64,000 nt of DNA from Pseudarthrobacter siccitolerans (GCF_030823375.1 NZ_JAUSXB010000001.1:2914001-2978000), one strand, 5' to 3'; counted from the stretch's first letter, positions 46,170 through 55,326 are shown. The notes: generated by a model not told the origin, from the letters alone. Program-made: numbers and translations.

Positions 46170-47723
46170 ATGACCCTCGCCACCAGCGCTGCCACCGCCA
46201 CCACCGCCGAAGGAACCGTCCGTGGCACCACCTCCCAGGCTGACGGCGGCAATGTGAGTTGCTTCCTGGGGATCCCTTACGCAGGGTCTCCGGCCGGGAA
46301 GCGCCGCTTCCTTCCGCCGGTCCCCGCTGCCGGGTGGGCCGGCATGCGCGACTGTACGGTGGGTGGTCCGGCTGCGCCGCAGAACCCTGAGGTTCCCGCT
46401 CCTCCCGGCCGCAAGCCGCGGACGTGGAGCGAAAGTGAGTGCCTCAACCTGAACGTCTGGACGCCGGACGTGGCCGGTTCGGGGCTGCCCGTGATGGTGT
46501 GGGTCCACGGAGGCGCGTATCTCTCGGGCTCGGGCAGTGACGGAATGTACGACGGCGGCAATTTAGCGGGTGCCAGCGGCACCATAGTGGTGACCATCAA
46601 CTACCGGCTGGGTGCCCTGGGCTTTCTGCACCTGGCGGAGCTGCTGGGTGACGAGTACGTGGACTCTTCCAACGTGGCGCTGTTGGATGTGCTCGAGGCG
46701 CTGCGCTGGGTTCAGCGGAATATTGCGTCCTTCGGCGGGGACCCCGCCAACGTGACAGTCTTTGGCGAGTCTGCCGGGGCTGCCGCCGTGGGCACGCTTC
46801 TGGGAATGCCTGCCTTCCGTGGGCTTTTCCAGCGGGCGATCATGCAGAGCGGAACGGCTGAAAGGTACCGGCACCCGGAGGATTCTGCTCGAATCACCCT
46901 TGAGCTCCTCTCGCTGTGCGGGCTGGACTCCGGGCACGCCCGCGACTTGTTGACACTTCCCGTGGAGCGGCTGCTCGAGGCCCAGGAGAAGCTGGTGCAG
47001 CGTTTCGGGGCGCGCACTTACGCGGTGCCGCTGCCGTTCCAGCCCACGGTGGGAACGCCGTCGCTTCCGGTACCTCCGCTGGAGTCAGTAAAGGCTGGCC
47101 TTAATTCCGAGGTTGACCTGCTCATCGGGACGAACCTGAACGAAGGGTCATTCGCGGTGGAAATGCGGCCGAAGAACCCTTCAGACCCGCCCTATGAGCA
47201 GCGAACTGCCGCCGTGCTCATGGATGGCGGGGCTCACCCGGGACGGGCGGGGGAGTACGCGTCGGCTCTCGGTTCCATTTTGGGAGCCAAGCCTGATGGC
47301 AAACAGTTGCTGGAAGCGGCCATTTCGGACGCCGTGTACCGGCAGCCCAGCAACCGCCTGCTGGATGCCCGGCACGGGTCCTCGGGAAAGACCTTTTCCT
47401 ACCTCTTCACCTGGCGCAGCCCTGCCATGGGCGGGAAGCTGGGAGCGTGCCATGCCCTGGACATCCCGTTCGTGTTCCGGCAGCTGCGCTCGCCGGAGGC
47501 GGAATTCCTCACACGCGGAACAGCGCCGCAGGGCCTGAGCGAGATGATGAGCACCGCCTGGGCCGCGTTCGCGCAGACGGGCAAGCCCATCGCCGTCGGG
47601 TTGCCTGACTGGCCGTTTTACGGTCCTGGACGCAGGACGATGGTCCTCGACGAACCGCCACGGGTGGAGGACGATCCGCGCCGGGAACTCCGCGAGTTCT
47701 GGGCGGCGGCGCCGGAAGGCTAA
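46170..47723 (+). CDS. Type-B carboxylesterase
   Basis: A 517-residue esterase of the cholinesterase-like family. The ATG at 46170 follows AGGAG. Family marks: VSCFLGIPYAGSPAGKRRF near residue 30, ESECLNLNVWTP near residue 90, HGGAYLSGSGS, the nucleophile FGESAGAAAVGTLLG near residue 197, the acidic residue in GTNLNEGSF near residue 315, and His in GACHALDIPFVF near residue 425. No signal peptide is seen. It is divergent from the bicupin across 168 bases, which suggests shared control and ester-type pathway intermediates. Confidence 0.92.
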   Translation: MTLATSAATATTAEGTVRGTTSQADGGNVSCFLGIPYAGSPAGKRRFLPPVPAAGWAGMRDCTVGGPAAPQNPEVPAPPGRKPRTWSESECLNLNVWTPDVAGSGLPVMVWVHGGAYLSGSGSDGMYDGGNLAGASGTIVVTINYRLGALGFLHLAELLGDEYVDSSNVALLDVLEALRWVQRNIASFGGDPANVTVFGESAGAAAVGTLLGMPAFRGLFQRAIMQSGTAERYRHPEDSARITLELLSLCGLDSGHARDLLTLPVERLLEAQEKLVQRFGARTYAVPLPFQPTVGTPSLPVPPLESVKAGLNSEVDLLIGTNLNEGSFAVEMRPKNPSDPPYEQRTAAVLMDGGAHPGRAGEYASALGSILGAKPDGKQLLEAAISDAVYRQPSNRLLDARHGSSGKTFSYLFTWRSPAMGGKLGACHALDIPFVFRQLRSPEAEFLTRGTAPQGLSEMMSTAWAAFAQTGKPIAVGLPDWPFYGPGRRTMVLDEPPRVEDDPRRELREFWAAAPEG

Positions 47724-47766
47724 GAATAGGGGTGGTCCGCTGGCCGCGCGCCTCAGCTTTGTCCTG

Positions 47767-48285
47767 TCAACTGTTCTGCAAGACCTCGTAAAGGTGTTCC
47801 AGCCGGGGGAGGATTCGGTTGACCGTCTCAGCTATACCTTCTGATGTTGTCACCGTGATTCCGGCTTCATCCGCTTCGAGAGGTTGGAGTGTCTCCAATT
47901 GTGAACCGAGGAGGGACGGGGGCATGAAGTGCCCGGGACGTTGGTTTAGCCGGCTTTGCAGGACGGACAGCTCCACGTTGAGCTGGACGAAAATTGTGAC
48001 CGGCGCCTTGGCTCTGATGGCGTCTCTGTAGGCGCGTTTCAAAGCAGAGCAGGCCACGATGATTCCCTGGGGATGGGTTGCAGACAGTTCGCCACCGACG
48101 AGTGCCAGCCATGGCCACCGGTCCTCGTCTGTCAGCGGGATACCTGCGGCCATTTTGTCAACGTTGGCCTGGGGGTGAAGTGAGTCGGAGTCGACGAACC
48201 TGGCGCCCAGGCGTTGGGCCAGCGCCTCGCCAACAGTTGACTTTCCTGCCCCGCACACGCCCATAACGACAATGACGGGCTCCAC
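47767..48285 (-). CDS. gntK: Gluconokinase
   Basis: A 172-residue GntK-family kinase that phosphorylates D-gluconate. The P-loop is GVCGAGKST at residues 8-16, followed by FVDSDSLHPQANVDKMAAGI, CSALKRAYRD and GHFMPPSLLGSQLETLQ, all typical. It starts at GTG overlapping the upstream stop (TAGTG) and ends the LacI-led operon. It hints that the adjacent TRAP system handles gluconate or a related aldonic acid. Confidence 0.93.
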   Translation of the reverse strand: MEPVIVVMGVCGAGKSTVGEALAQRLGARFVDSDSLHPQANVDKMAAGIPLTDEDRWPWLALVGGELSATHPQGIIVACSALKRAYRDAIRAKAPVTIFVQLNVELSVLQSRLNQRPGHFMPPSLLGSQLETLQPLEADEAGITVTTSEGIAETVNRILPRLEHLYEVLQNS

Positions 48286-48596
48286 TACAGTGTCCCCTGC
48301 TGCGCTGTTCCGGCGGGAATCGGGGCGAGCCTGGTAACTTCCACGGGCCGTTCCAAGAGGCCCTCAAGTGAAGCGTTCAGGCGCTGGACGGGCTCTCCTG
48401 CCCCGTGTGCGTCCAGCAGTTCAGCACTGTCCCACTTTTCGATCATGACGATCTGGCCGTTGGGAGCCTCATGGATGGCGTAGAACTGGCATCCCGCTTC
48501 CTCATGAACCTCGGCGATGGCTGGGGCGAGGGCGGCAGTTACCTGGTTGAACGCCCCTTCTTTGGGGGTGAAGACGGCGGTAACGATGACGGTCAT
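48285..48596 (-). CDS. Antibiotic biosynthesis monooxygenase (ABM) domain protein
   Basis: A 103-residue dimeric ferredoxin-like-fold protein with the ABM core (FTPKEGAFNQVTAAL, GCQFYAIHEAPNGQIVMIEK, HGAGEPVQRL). Members act as quinol monooxygenases or as small accessory proteins in sugar and aromatic pathways. Gene order is LacI, ABM, gntK with gaps of 10 and -1 bases, so it is co-transcribed with both. Confidence 0.85.
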   Translation of the reverse strand: MTVIVTAVFTPKEGAFNQVTAALAPAIAEVHEEAGCQFYAIHEAPNGQIVMIEKWDSAELLDAHGAGEPVQRLNASLEGLLERPVEVTRLAPIPAGTAQQGTL

Positions 48597-48606
48597 GGGG
48601 TTTTCC

Positions 48607-49641
48607 TTATCTGGTTGTGGTCAGCAGGAGCGGTGAGCAGCTGCTGCGTGGGACGAAGTCGGCTTTGACTTCGATGGTGCGGGGTGCGGGCGGGAGTTTG
48701 CCGTGCATGCGTCCGAGTACCAGCTCCAGCGAGTGGACTGCGAGCATGCCGATGGGCTGTCGGATGACGCTCAGCGGAGGGCTTGTCAGCTCAGTCCAGG
48801 GATTGTCATCGAAGACAATCACGGACAGGTCCTCGGGTATCTGCACGCCGATCTGGACCAACCGGCGCACCGAGCTCTGAACCTGGGCTGTGTTGGCCAC
48901 GATGAGCCCTGTAGGACGATCGGGAAGGGCAAGGAGTGAGCCCACCGCATCACCTCCGCCGTCTCCGCGGAACGGGACATCGCGTATCAGCTGTGGATCA
49001 GTGCTGACCGAGAACGCCTCGTGGGCTGCCCGGTATCCGTGGATCCTTGCCTGCCCGGTTGAGGTGCTGACAGGCCCGGTAATGAGGCCGATACGCCTGT
49101 GGCCCAGGCTGAGCATGTGTTCGGTGGCCCGCCGGGCGGAGTCGACGTTTTCGATGCTGACGACATCCACGTCTTCCAGCTCCGCGATGGTGCGGTCGAC
49201 GAAGACAACGTTGACGCCCATGGATTGCAGGCGCTCCCATTTTTCAACGTTTGCTCCCGTGGGCGTAGCAATGACTCCGGCAACAGAACGGTCAAGCAGG
49301 GTGTCAAGGGAGTCAGCCTCGAGGTGGGGGTCTTCCTGGGTGGTCATCACCACCACCTGCACGCCGTGGCTGCGGGCTTCCCAGACGATCCGGTCCGCGA
49401 GCTGTGCGAAGAATGGGTTGGCAAGATCGGCAACCACCAGGCCCACGGTCAGGGCCTGGCCCACACTCAGTTCGCGGGCTGCGGCGCGGGGCCTGTAACC
49501 AAGCTCATTAATGACCCCCAATACGGCTTCACGTTTCGCAGGCGCAACCGGGCCCGATTCGGGGTTCAGGACGCGGGACACTACGGAGACGGAAACGCCC
49601 GCCGCCGCTGCGACATCGCGAATAGTTGGCGCCTTCTTCAC
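48607..49641 (-). CDS. LacI-family transcriptional regulator
   Basis: A 344-residue repressor. GTG 49641 is preferred because AGGAGGAG lies 5 bases upstream and it opens directly into the helix-turn-helix (PTIRDVAAAAGVSVSVVSRV). An ATG at 49680 has no clear site. The hinge helix and periplasmic-binding-like domain follow, with RIGLITGPVSTSTGQARI near residue 180. It is divergent from the TRAP/dehydrogenase operon, and a perfect 18-bp palindrome lies between them. Confidence 0.92.
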   Translation of the reverse strand: MKKAPTIRDVAAAAGVSVSVVSRVLNPESGPVAPAKREAVLGVINELGYRPRAAARELSVGQALTVGLVVADLANPFFAQLADRIVWEARSHGVQVVVMTTQEDPHLEADSLDTLLDRSVAGVIATPTGANVEKWERLQSMGVNVVFVDRTIAELEDVDVVSIENVDSARRATEHMLSLGHRRIGLITGPVSTSTGQARIHGYRAAHEAFSVSTDPQLIRDVPFRGDGGGDAVGSLLALPDRPTGLIVANTAQVQSSVRRLVQIGVQIPEDLSVIVFDDNPWTELTSPPLSVIRQPIGMLAVHSLELVLGRMHGKLPPAPRTIEVKADFVPRSSCSPLLLTTTR

Positions 49642-49744
49642 TGCTCCTCCTCTTCGGGGTCCGTCCATGGCTGCCGGCACGGCGATTCAGCTGTCCGCAC
49701 TGTATCCCTTGCCAAGTAACCTTCACGGCCTTCCGTTGTGACTG

Positions 49745-49774
49745 TTGACACAGCCTAACACCGACTGGTACAAA
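49745..49774 (+). promoter_or_regulatory. Promoter of the TRAP/dehydrogenase operon
   Basis: Consensus TTGACA (49745-49750) and TACAAA (49769-49774) are 18 bases apart. The LacI operator starts one base after the -10, covering the transcription start. Confidence 0.68.
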
Positions 49775-49792
49775 AGTGGAACCGGTTCCACT
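49775..49792. promoter_or_regulatory. LacI-family operator
   Basis: AGTGGAACCGGTTCCACT is a perfect 18-bp palindrome with the central CG pair typical of LacI/GalR-family sites, located between the lacI-type gene and the operon at 49884. Confidence 0.85.
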
Positions 49793-49883
49793 CCGGTCCC
49801 AGAATTCCAGTTAGCGACGAAGAAGTTGCTCCGCCGGCTCGGTGGAGGGTCCTTCACGCTGAACGTAATCAGAGAGATCCCCA

Positions 49884-51236
49884 ATGAACCTTCACAAGCT
49901 TCTTAGCGACCGCGAGCAAGAAGGCCGTCCCATCCGGGTCGGACTCATCGGAGCCGGGCGGTACGGAACGATGTACCTGGCCCAGGCAAATAACATCCCC
50001 GGGATCCATGTAGTGGCGATCGCCGACATCAACGTCAAGCGCGCAGAAGGCGCCTTCGACCTTGTTGGCTGGCCGAAGAACCAGATCGCCCCGGACATCG
50101 CCACCGCCCTGAGGAACCGCACCACGACGATCGTTGCAAACGCCGACGAGCTCTTTGACGTTGACATCGACATCATTGTTGAGGCAACAGGTAACCCAAT
50201 CGTCGGCGTGAAGCACGCCCTGCGCGCCATCGAAACCAAAAAGCACATCATCATGGTCACAGTCGAGGCGGACGCCTTGGCCGGTCCTGCCCTGGCCCGC
50301 CGCGCCGAAGCTGCAGGCGTCGTCTACTCCATGGCCTACGGGGACCAGCCCGCCCTCATTATGGAACTTGTCGACTGGGCGCGCACGAGCGGCTTCGATG
50401 TTGTCTGCGCCGGCAAGGGTGCAAAATTCCTTGAGCACTACCACGAGATGAACCCGGACAACGTCTGGGAGAACTGGGAGTTCTCCAAGGAACTTACCGA
50501 CTCCGGGCAGCTGAACCCGAACATGCACACCTCCTTCCGTGACGGCACCAAGGCTTCCATTGAGATGGCCGCAGTTGCCAATGGGGCCGGATTAGTGCCC
50601 TCAGACGCCGGACTCACCTTTACCCCCGGGGACGTCGAGGAAATCGCCACCATTTGCCGTCCGGCAGAGGCCGGGGGCGTCCTCGCCCACGAAGGCAGCG
50701 TCGAAGTCATGTCCAGCGTCCAGCGCGACGGCACGTGGATCCCCCACAACACCCAGGAGGGAGTGTTCGTCGTTGTGAAGGCCACAAACGAATACGTCTC
50801 CGGCTGCTTTACCGAATACCCCTGGCACCCGGACCCCTCAGGCCAGTACGCAGCGCTGTACCGGCCCTACCACTACGTTGGACTGGAACTGAACATGTCC
50901 ATCGCCAACGCGGTGCTGCGCGGGGTTGCCACGGGTTCGCCGATCGGGTTCTTCGGCGACGTCGTGGCCACGGCGAAAAAGGACCTCAAAGCCGGCGGGT
51001 TCCTGGACGGCGAAGGCGGGTACACGGTCTGGGGCCAGCTGGTTTCGGCCAAGCACTCCGTCGCAACCGGCGCGCTGCCGGTGGCCCTGGCCCACCACGT
51101 GGAACTGCGCAACGACGTCGCCAAGGGCTCCATTGTCGGCTGGGATGACGTCATCATGGACGACTCACTGGCCCAGGCACTCGAACTCCGGCGGGAAACC
51201 GAAGCCCTCGTCGGGGAATCCGTCCTCAGCGCCTGA
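49884..51236 (+). CDS. NAD(P)-dependent oxidoreductase with SAF domain (COG4091, homoserine-dehydrogenase-like)
   Basis: A 450-residue protein. The Rossmann motif VGLIGAGRYGTMYLAQA sits at residues 19-35, VEATGNPIVG near residue 100, a substrate domain with VCAGKGAKFLEHYHEMNPDN near residue 173, and a C-terminal SAF domain (residues about 365-440). It is often labelled homoserine dehydrogenase, but homoserine biosynthesis does not fit its place at the head of a LacI-controlled TRAP operon. It probably oxidises or reduces the transported sugar acid or polyol. The exact reaction is unknown to me. Confidence 0.82.
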   Translation: MNLHKLLSDREQEGRPIRVGLIGAGRYGTMYLAQANNIPGIHVVAIADINVKRAEGAFDLVGWPKNQIAPDIATALRNRTTTIVANADELFDVDIDIIVEATGNPIVGVKHALRAIETKKHIIMVTVEADALAGPALARRAEAAGVVYSMAYGDQPALIMELVDWARTSGFDVVCAGKGAKFLEHYHEMNPDNVWENWEFSKELTDSGQLNPNMHTSFRDGTKASIEMAAVANGAGLVPSDAGLTFTPGDVEEIATICRPAEAGGVLAHEGSVEVMSSVQRDGTWIPHNTQEGVFVVVKATNEYVSGCFTEYPWHPDPSGQYAALYRPYHYVGLELNMSIANAVLRGVATGSPIGFFGDVVATAKKDLKAGGFLDGEGGYTVWGQLVSAKHSVATGALPVALAHHVELRNDVAKGSIVGWDDVIMDDSLAQALELRRETEALVGESVLSA

Positions 51237-51325
51237 ACTCCCCGCACCGGCGGACGTGGCGTGAACTTCAACCGATGCGGTTCACGCCTCCGGAAAAGAC
51301 ACCTTCCAAAGAAGAAAGGCATCAC

Positions 51326-52357
51326 ATGAAATCCAAGACCCGCGCCCTCACGGGAGTGCTGGCATGCACCCTCGCGGCTTCAGTCCTCGCCGGATGCGCC
51401 CCTGCGGCCCCTACGGGATCTGGAAGCCCGGCAGCCAAGATCCAGCTCTCCATCCCGGACCCGCTCACCTCCTCTGTCGGAGTCACGGCCCAGCACTTCG
51501 CGGAGCAGGTCAAAAAGTCGTCCAACGGATCGGTCACCGTCACGGTGGTTCCCAACGGGACAAGCTTCAGCGGCGACCAGAACGCGGCCGTCACACGCCT
51601 TCAGGGCGGTTCCCTCGACGCACTGATCCTCTCGACGTCTGTTTACGCGTCCGTCGTACCGGAAATGAACGCCATCAGCATCCCGTACCTCTTCAAGGAC
51701 ACCGCCGAGGAGGCCGCCTTCCTCAGCGGGGAGCCGGGTAAAGCGCTGAAGGACAAGCTCGCCAAGAAGGACACGGTGGCGCTTAGTTTCCTCACCAGGA
51801 CCGGCCGCGAAATCACCAACTCCGTGCGTCCCATCCAGCAGCCGTCGGACTTGAAGGGACTGAAGATCCGCGTCCCAGGCAACACGTTGTGGACCGACTA
51901 CTTCACCAAGCTCGGCGCCAGCCCCACAACCATGGCCTTCTCGGAGGTGTTCACCGGCCTTCAGACCGGCACCATCGACGGGCAGGAAAACCCCATCGAA
52001 GTACCATGGACCAACAAGTTTTCAGAAGTCCAGAAGTACGTCTCGCTGACCAACCACATCAATGACGCCTGGGTCCTGGCGCTGTCCTCCAAGAAGTGGG
52101 ACAGCCTGTCCGAGGACCAGAAGAAGGCCGTCACCGAAGCCTCTGCAGAGACCGCCACCTTCAAGACCGGTTATGACGACGAGCAGTCCAAGAAGCAGCT
52201 GGACGAGCTCAAGGCCAAGGGCATGCAGGCAAACGAGGTTACCGCGTCCGGCCTGGAGGAATTCAAAGCCGCTTCCAAGAGCCTCTATCCGGAGTTCTCC
52301 AACCTGATCGGCAAAGAGTTCTTTGACCAGGCCATAGCCTTCACCGCTAAGAAGTAG
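51326..52357 (+). CDS. TRAP transporter substrate-binding protein (DctP type)
   Basis: A 343-residue DctP protein. The ATG at 51326 follows GAAGAAAGG and opens a lipoprotein signal (MKSKTRALTGVLACTLAASV then LAGC, Cys near residue 23). The carboxylate-binding region is present (LSFLTRTGREITNSVRPI; GLKIRVPGNTLWTDYF). TRAP binders usually recognise organic acids including aldonates and uronates. A stem-loop follows 9 bases after the stop. Confidence 0.93.
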   Translation: MKSKTRALTGVLACTLAASVLAGCAPAAPTGSGSPAAKIQLSIPDPLTSSVGVTAQHFAEQVKKSSNGSVTVTVVPNGTSFSGDQNAAVTRLQGGSLDALILSTSVYASVVPEMNAISIPYLFKDTAEEAAFLSGEPGKALKDKLAKKDTVALSFLTRTGREITNSVRPIQQPSDLKGLKIRVPGNTLWTDYFTKLGASPTTMAFSEVFTGLQTGTIDGQENPIEVPWTNKFSEVQKYVSLTNHINDAWVLALSSKKWDSLSEDQKKAVTEASAETATFKTGYDDEQSKKQLDELKAKGMQANEVTASGLEEFKAASKSLYPEFSNLIGKEFFDQAIAFTAKK

Positions 52358-52365
52358 CACGTACG

Positions 52366-52396
52366 GGCCCGGGGGCGGCACCACAGCTCCCGGGCC
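52366..52396 (+). other. Intercistronic stem-loop after the DctP gene
   Basis: GGCCCGGG (52366-52373) pairs with CCCGGGCC (52389-52396) around a 15-base loop, directly after the binding-protein stop and before the permease gene. No T-run follows. Confidence 0.7.
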
Positions 52397-52443
52397 TTCC
52401 CACCGCACCCCACTCTCAACGTCGACAGCCTGGAAGAGGACAA

Positions 52444-54363
52444 ATGAAACACATCACTACGCCCGAGGAAATAGAGGAGGTCATCCCCTCAGAGGCGGAA
52501 GAAATCCTCCACCACGGCCACGTTCCACCCCGGTGGAGCGGCGCACTTTGGTTCGATAAAGCCCTCGAAGGGGTGGTCGGCGCGGCCATCGTCGCAGAGC
52601 TCGTCGTGATCCTCCTGAACATCATGGTCAGGGTCATCACCGGCGATTCGGTGCTCTGGACCCAGGAAGTCTCCGAAATCGCGCTCCTGACCATTGCGTT
52701 CATCGGCGGTGCCATCGCCTACCCCAAAGGCGCGCACATGTCCGTCCAGGCCCTCATCATGCGGCTCCCCGCGGCGTGGAAGCCTTACCTTGCGGCCCTC
52801 GTGGACTGGCTCGTCCTGGTCATGAGCGCCGGCACCTTCGCCCTCTTTGTTCCCACCCTGCTCCAGCAGCTCGAAGAGAAGACGCCGATCCTGCAGCTGC
52901 CCGTCTTCTGGGTTTCGCTGCCTTTCTCCATTGGCATGGTCCTCATCGCCTGGTTCGCACTGCTGAAACTGTGGCGCCAGGAACGCCGCCCCGTACTTGC
53001 CGCCGCGGGCATGACCGCTGTCCTGTTTGTCCTCGTCCTCGGGGTCCAGCCGATCTTCTACTACGCCTCACCGAATGCACTCCTCGCCGTCGTGCTCGCA
53101 GTCCTGTTCATTCTGCTGTTCCTCGGCCTGCCCATTGCCTTCGTTCTCGCGCTGGCCTCCGGAATCTACCTGTACCTTGGCGGCATTTCCGACGTCAGCG
53201 CCATCCCCATCGGCATGGCCTCCGGCGCCAAGGGTTTCGTCCTCCTGGCCATCCCGTTCTTCATCCTCGCCGGCACCGTGATGAACTCGGCCGGGCTGAC
53301 CCTCCCGCTGGCAAGGCTCGTCGATGCACTCATCGGGCACCTCCGTGGTGGGCTCCTCCAGGTGGTTGTGGTAACGATGTACATCTTCTCCGGCATCTCC
53401 GGGTCAAAGGTCGCGGACGTCGCGGCAGTTGGCACAACCATGCGGGGAATGCTCGAAGAGCGGAAGTACCCCCGGGGTGAAGTGGTAGCAGTCCTGTCCG
53501 CCTCCGCCATCATGGGCGAAACCATTCCGCCGAGCATTGTTTTGCTCATCCTCGGATCCATCACCACGATCTCCACCACTACCCTCTTCCTGGCCGGCTT
53601 CCTTCCGGCAGCCTTCCTGGCCCTGGTGGTCATGGCACTCGTCTTCCTCCGCGCCAAGAAGCAAGGCGGCATCGCCAGCCCGAAGGCCACCTGGCGGGCG
53701 CGGGGCGCAGCGACGTTCTTTGCTATCCCCACGCTGCTGCTCCCGGTGGGCATGGTTGTCGGAATCCTCAGCGGTTTCGCCACCCCAACCGAAGTGTCCT
53801 CCGTAGCGGTCGCCTACGCCTTCATCCTCGCCGCGGCGTACCGGCGGGGCAGCAAGCGCCTCCTGGGTGACACGCTGCGGGAAACCACCACGACGGCAGG
53901 CATGGTGCTGTTCATCATCGCCGCAGCGTCACCACTGGCCCAGACCCTCGCCGTTGCCGGGGTCTCCCAGCAGATCCATGACCTGATGTCAGGACTGGGA
54001 GACTCGCCGCTGCTCTTCATGCTCTTCACCATCCTGCTGCTGGTCATTATGGGCCAGCTGCTCGAGGGCCTCCCGGCCGTCCTGATCTTCGCGCCGCTGC
54101 TCCTTCCGATTGCCGTCGACTTCGGCGTCAACCCGGTGCAGTACGCGATGGTCCTGATCATCTCCATGGGCATCGGCTCCTTCGCGCCGCCTGCCGGCGT
54201 CGGCTTTTACGTAGCTTGCGCCACGGCGCACGAAACCGTGGAAAGGAGCCTCAAACACTTCTGGCCCTACCTGATCGCCGTATTCCTCGGGCTGCTGGTG
54301 CTCGCCGCCGTCCCATGGTTCAGCACGTTCCTGCCCGCAGTTGCCGGACTCATCCCCTTCTAA
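52444..54363 (+). CDS. TRAP transporter fused permease (DctQ-DctM)
   Basis: A 639-residue fusion of the small and large TRAP membrane subunits. Residues 35-185 are the four-segment DctQ part (TQEVSEIALLTIAFIGGAIA), and residues about 195-639 the DctM part with the family loop LLAIPFFILAGTVMNSAGLT near residue 270 and GETIPPSIVLLILGS near residue 358. It uses the Na+ or proton gradient with the preceding DctP. The ATG follows GGAAGAGGA. The next gene starts 5 bases after the stop. Confidence 0.93.
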   Translation: MKHITTPEEIEEVIPSEAEEILHHGHVPPRWSGALWFDKALEGVVGAAIVAELVVILLNIMVRVITGDSVLWTQEVSEIALLTIAFIGGAIAYPKGAHMSVQALIMRLPAAWKPYLAALVDWLVLVMSAGTFALFVPTLLQQLEEKTPILQLPVFWVSLPFSIGMVLIAWFALLKLWRQERRPVLAAAGMTAVLFVLVLGVQPIFYYASPNALLAVVLAVLFILLFLGLPIAFVLALASGIYLYLGGISDVSAIPIGMASGAKGFVLLAIPFFILAGTVMNSAGLTLPLARLVDALIGHLRGGLLQVVVVTMYIFSGISGSKVADVAAVGTTMRGMLEERKYPRGEVVAVLSASAIMGETIPPSIVLLILGSITTISTTTLFLAGFLPAAFLALVVMALVFLRAKKQGGIASPKATWRARGAATFFAIPTLLLPVGMVVGILSGFATPTEVSSVAVAYAFILAAAYRRGSKRLLGDTLRETTTTAGMVLFIIAAASPLAQTLAVAGVSQQIHDLMSGLGDSPLLFMLFTILLLVIMGQLLEGLPAVLIFAPLLLPIAVDFGVNPVQYAMVLIISMGIGSFAPPAGVGFYVACATAHETVERSLKHFWPYLIAVFLGLLVLAAVPWFSTFLPAVAGLIPF

Positions 54364-54368
54364 GAACC

Positions 54369-55277
54369 ATGACGACGCCGACACTTGAGCAGCAGCGCCC
54401 GCCGCGCACGTATCCACCCGTAGCCCTCCTGGGAACCGGACCGATGGGAGCCCCCATTGCACGGAACATCCTCAACCGCGGTGTGCCCCTTACCCTTTGG
54501 AACCGCACGCCGGAGAAGGCCCTGTCAATTGAGGGGGCAGCCATTGCCGCCTCTCCCGCCGATGCCGCGCGCGACGTCGTGCTGACGGTGTTGCCCGACC
54601 TGCCGCAGGTCGAAGCCCTGCTTCACGGTGACGACGGCTTGCTGAAAGGCTGGCAGGCCGCCGGCACCGAACACCCTGTCCTCGTGATCCACGGGACCGT
54701 ATCGCCGGTGGCGGTTGCTGAGTTCGCGGACCGGTGCCGGCGCAATTGGGGCGTAACGCTGGTTGATGCCCCCCTCAGCGGTGGAACCATAGGTGCTGAA
54801 GATGGCCGCCTGAGCATCATGGCAGGTGGTCCCAAGGCCGCAGTGGAACGCCTGGCACCGCTGTTTGAGCTCTACAGCTCAACGGCAGTATGGTTCGGGG
54901 ACACCGGTGCGGGATCAACTGTGAAAGCCTGCAACCAGATTGTCGTCGCAGCCACTGTAACGGCGTTGGCGGAGGCGATGGCCCTGGCGGCAGGCAGCAA
55001 CCTGGACCTGGAGAAGGTCCAGGCGGTTCTCGCCGGCGGTCTGGCAAACTCCGAGGTCCTGGCACAAAAGGGACGACGATGGATCGACCAGGACTTTGAA
55101 GGCGGTGGGTCCGCAAAGAATCAGCTCAAAGACCTGCGGTTCATCGCCGAAATCGCCGGCCACAACGGGCTTAAACTCCCGCTCGCGGCCTGCCTGCAGG
55201 ACGCCTTCGAAGGCATGGTCGCGGCGGGTGACGGCGACCTGGACCACACTGGGATCTACCGCACCATCAACACGTAG
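54369..55277 (+). CDS. Beta-hydroxyacid dehydrogenase (HIBADH/GarR family)
   Basis: A 302-residue NAD-binding 6-phosphogluconate-dehydrogenase-like enzyme. Motifs: VALLGTGPMGAPIARN near residue 18, VDAPLSGGTIGAEDG near residue 132 (substrate loop), catalytic Lys in STVKACNQIV near residue 182, and the C-terminal KDLRFIAEIA. The family includes tartronate-semialdehyde reductase and threonate/erythronate dehydrogenases. As last gene of the LacI-controlled operon it probably acts on the same sugar acid or its aldehyde fragment. Confidence 0.88.
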   Translation: MTTPTLEQQRPPRTYPPVALLGTGPMGAPIARNILNRGVPLTLWNRTPEKALSIEGAAIAASPADAARDVVLTVLPDLPQVEALLHGDDGLLKGWQAAGTEHPVLVIHGTVSPVAVAEFADRCRRNWGVTLVDAPLSGGTIGAEDGRLSIMAGGPKAAVERLAPLFELYSSTAVWFGDTGAGSTVKACNQIVVAATVTALAEAMALAAGSNLDLEKVQAVLAGGLANSEVLAQKGRRWIDQDFEGGGSAKNQLKDLRFIAEIAGHNGLKLPLAACLQDAFEGMVAAGDGDLDHTGIYRTINT

Positions 55278-55326
55278 AGGAAACGTGAATGGTGCCAGTA
55301 GCGAAAGGGCGCCCGCTCTGCGGCGT

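Noticed and set aside
48607..49680. Longer LacI-type reading from an ATG at 49680
   Set aside because: No ribosome site, and the added residues precede the helix-turn-helix; the GTG at 49641 has AGGAGGAG at ideal spacing.
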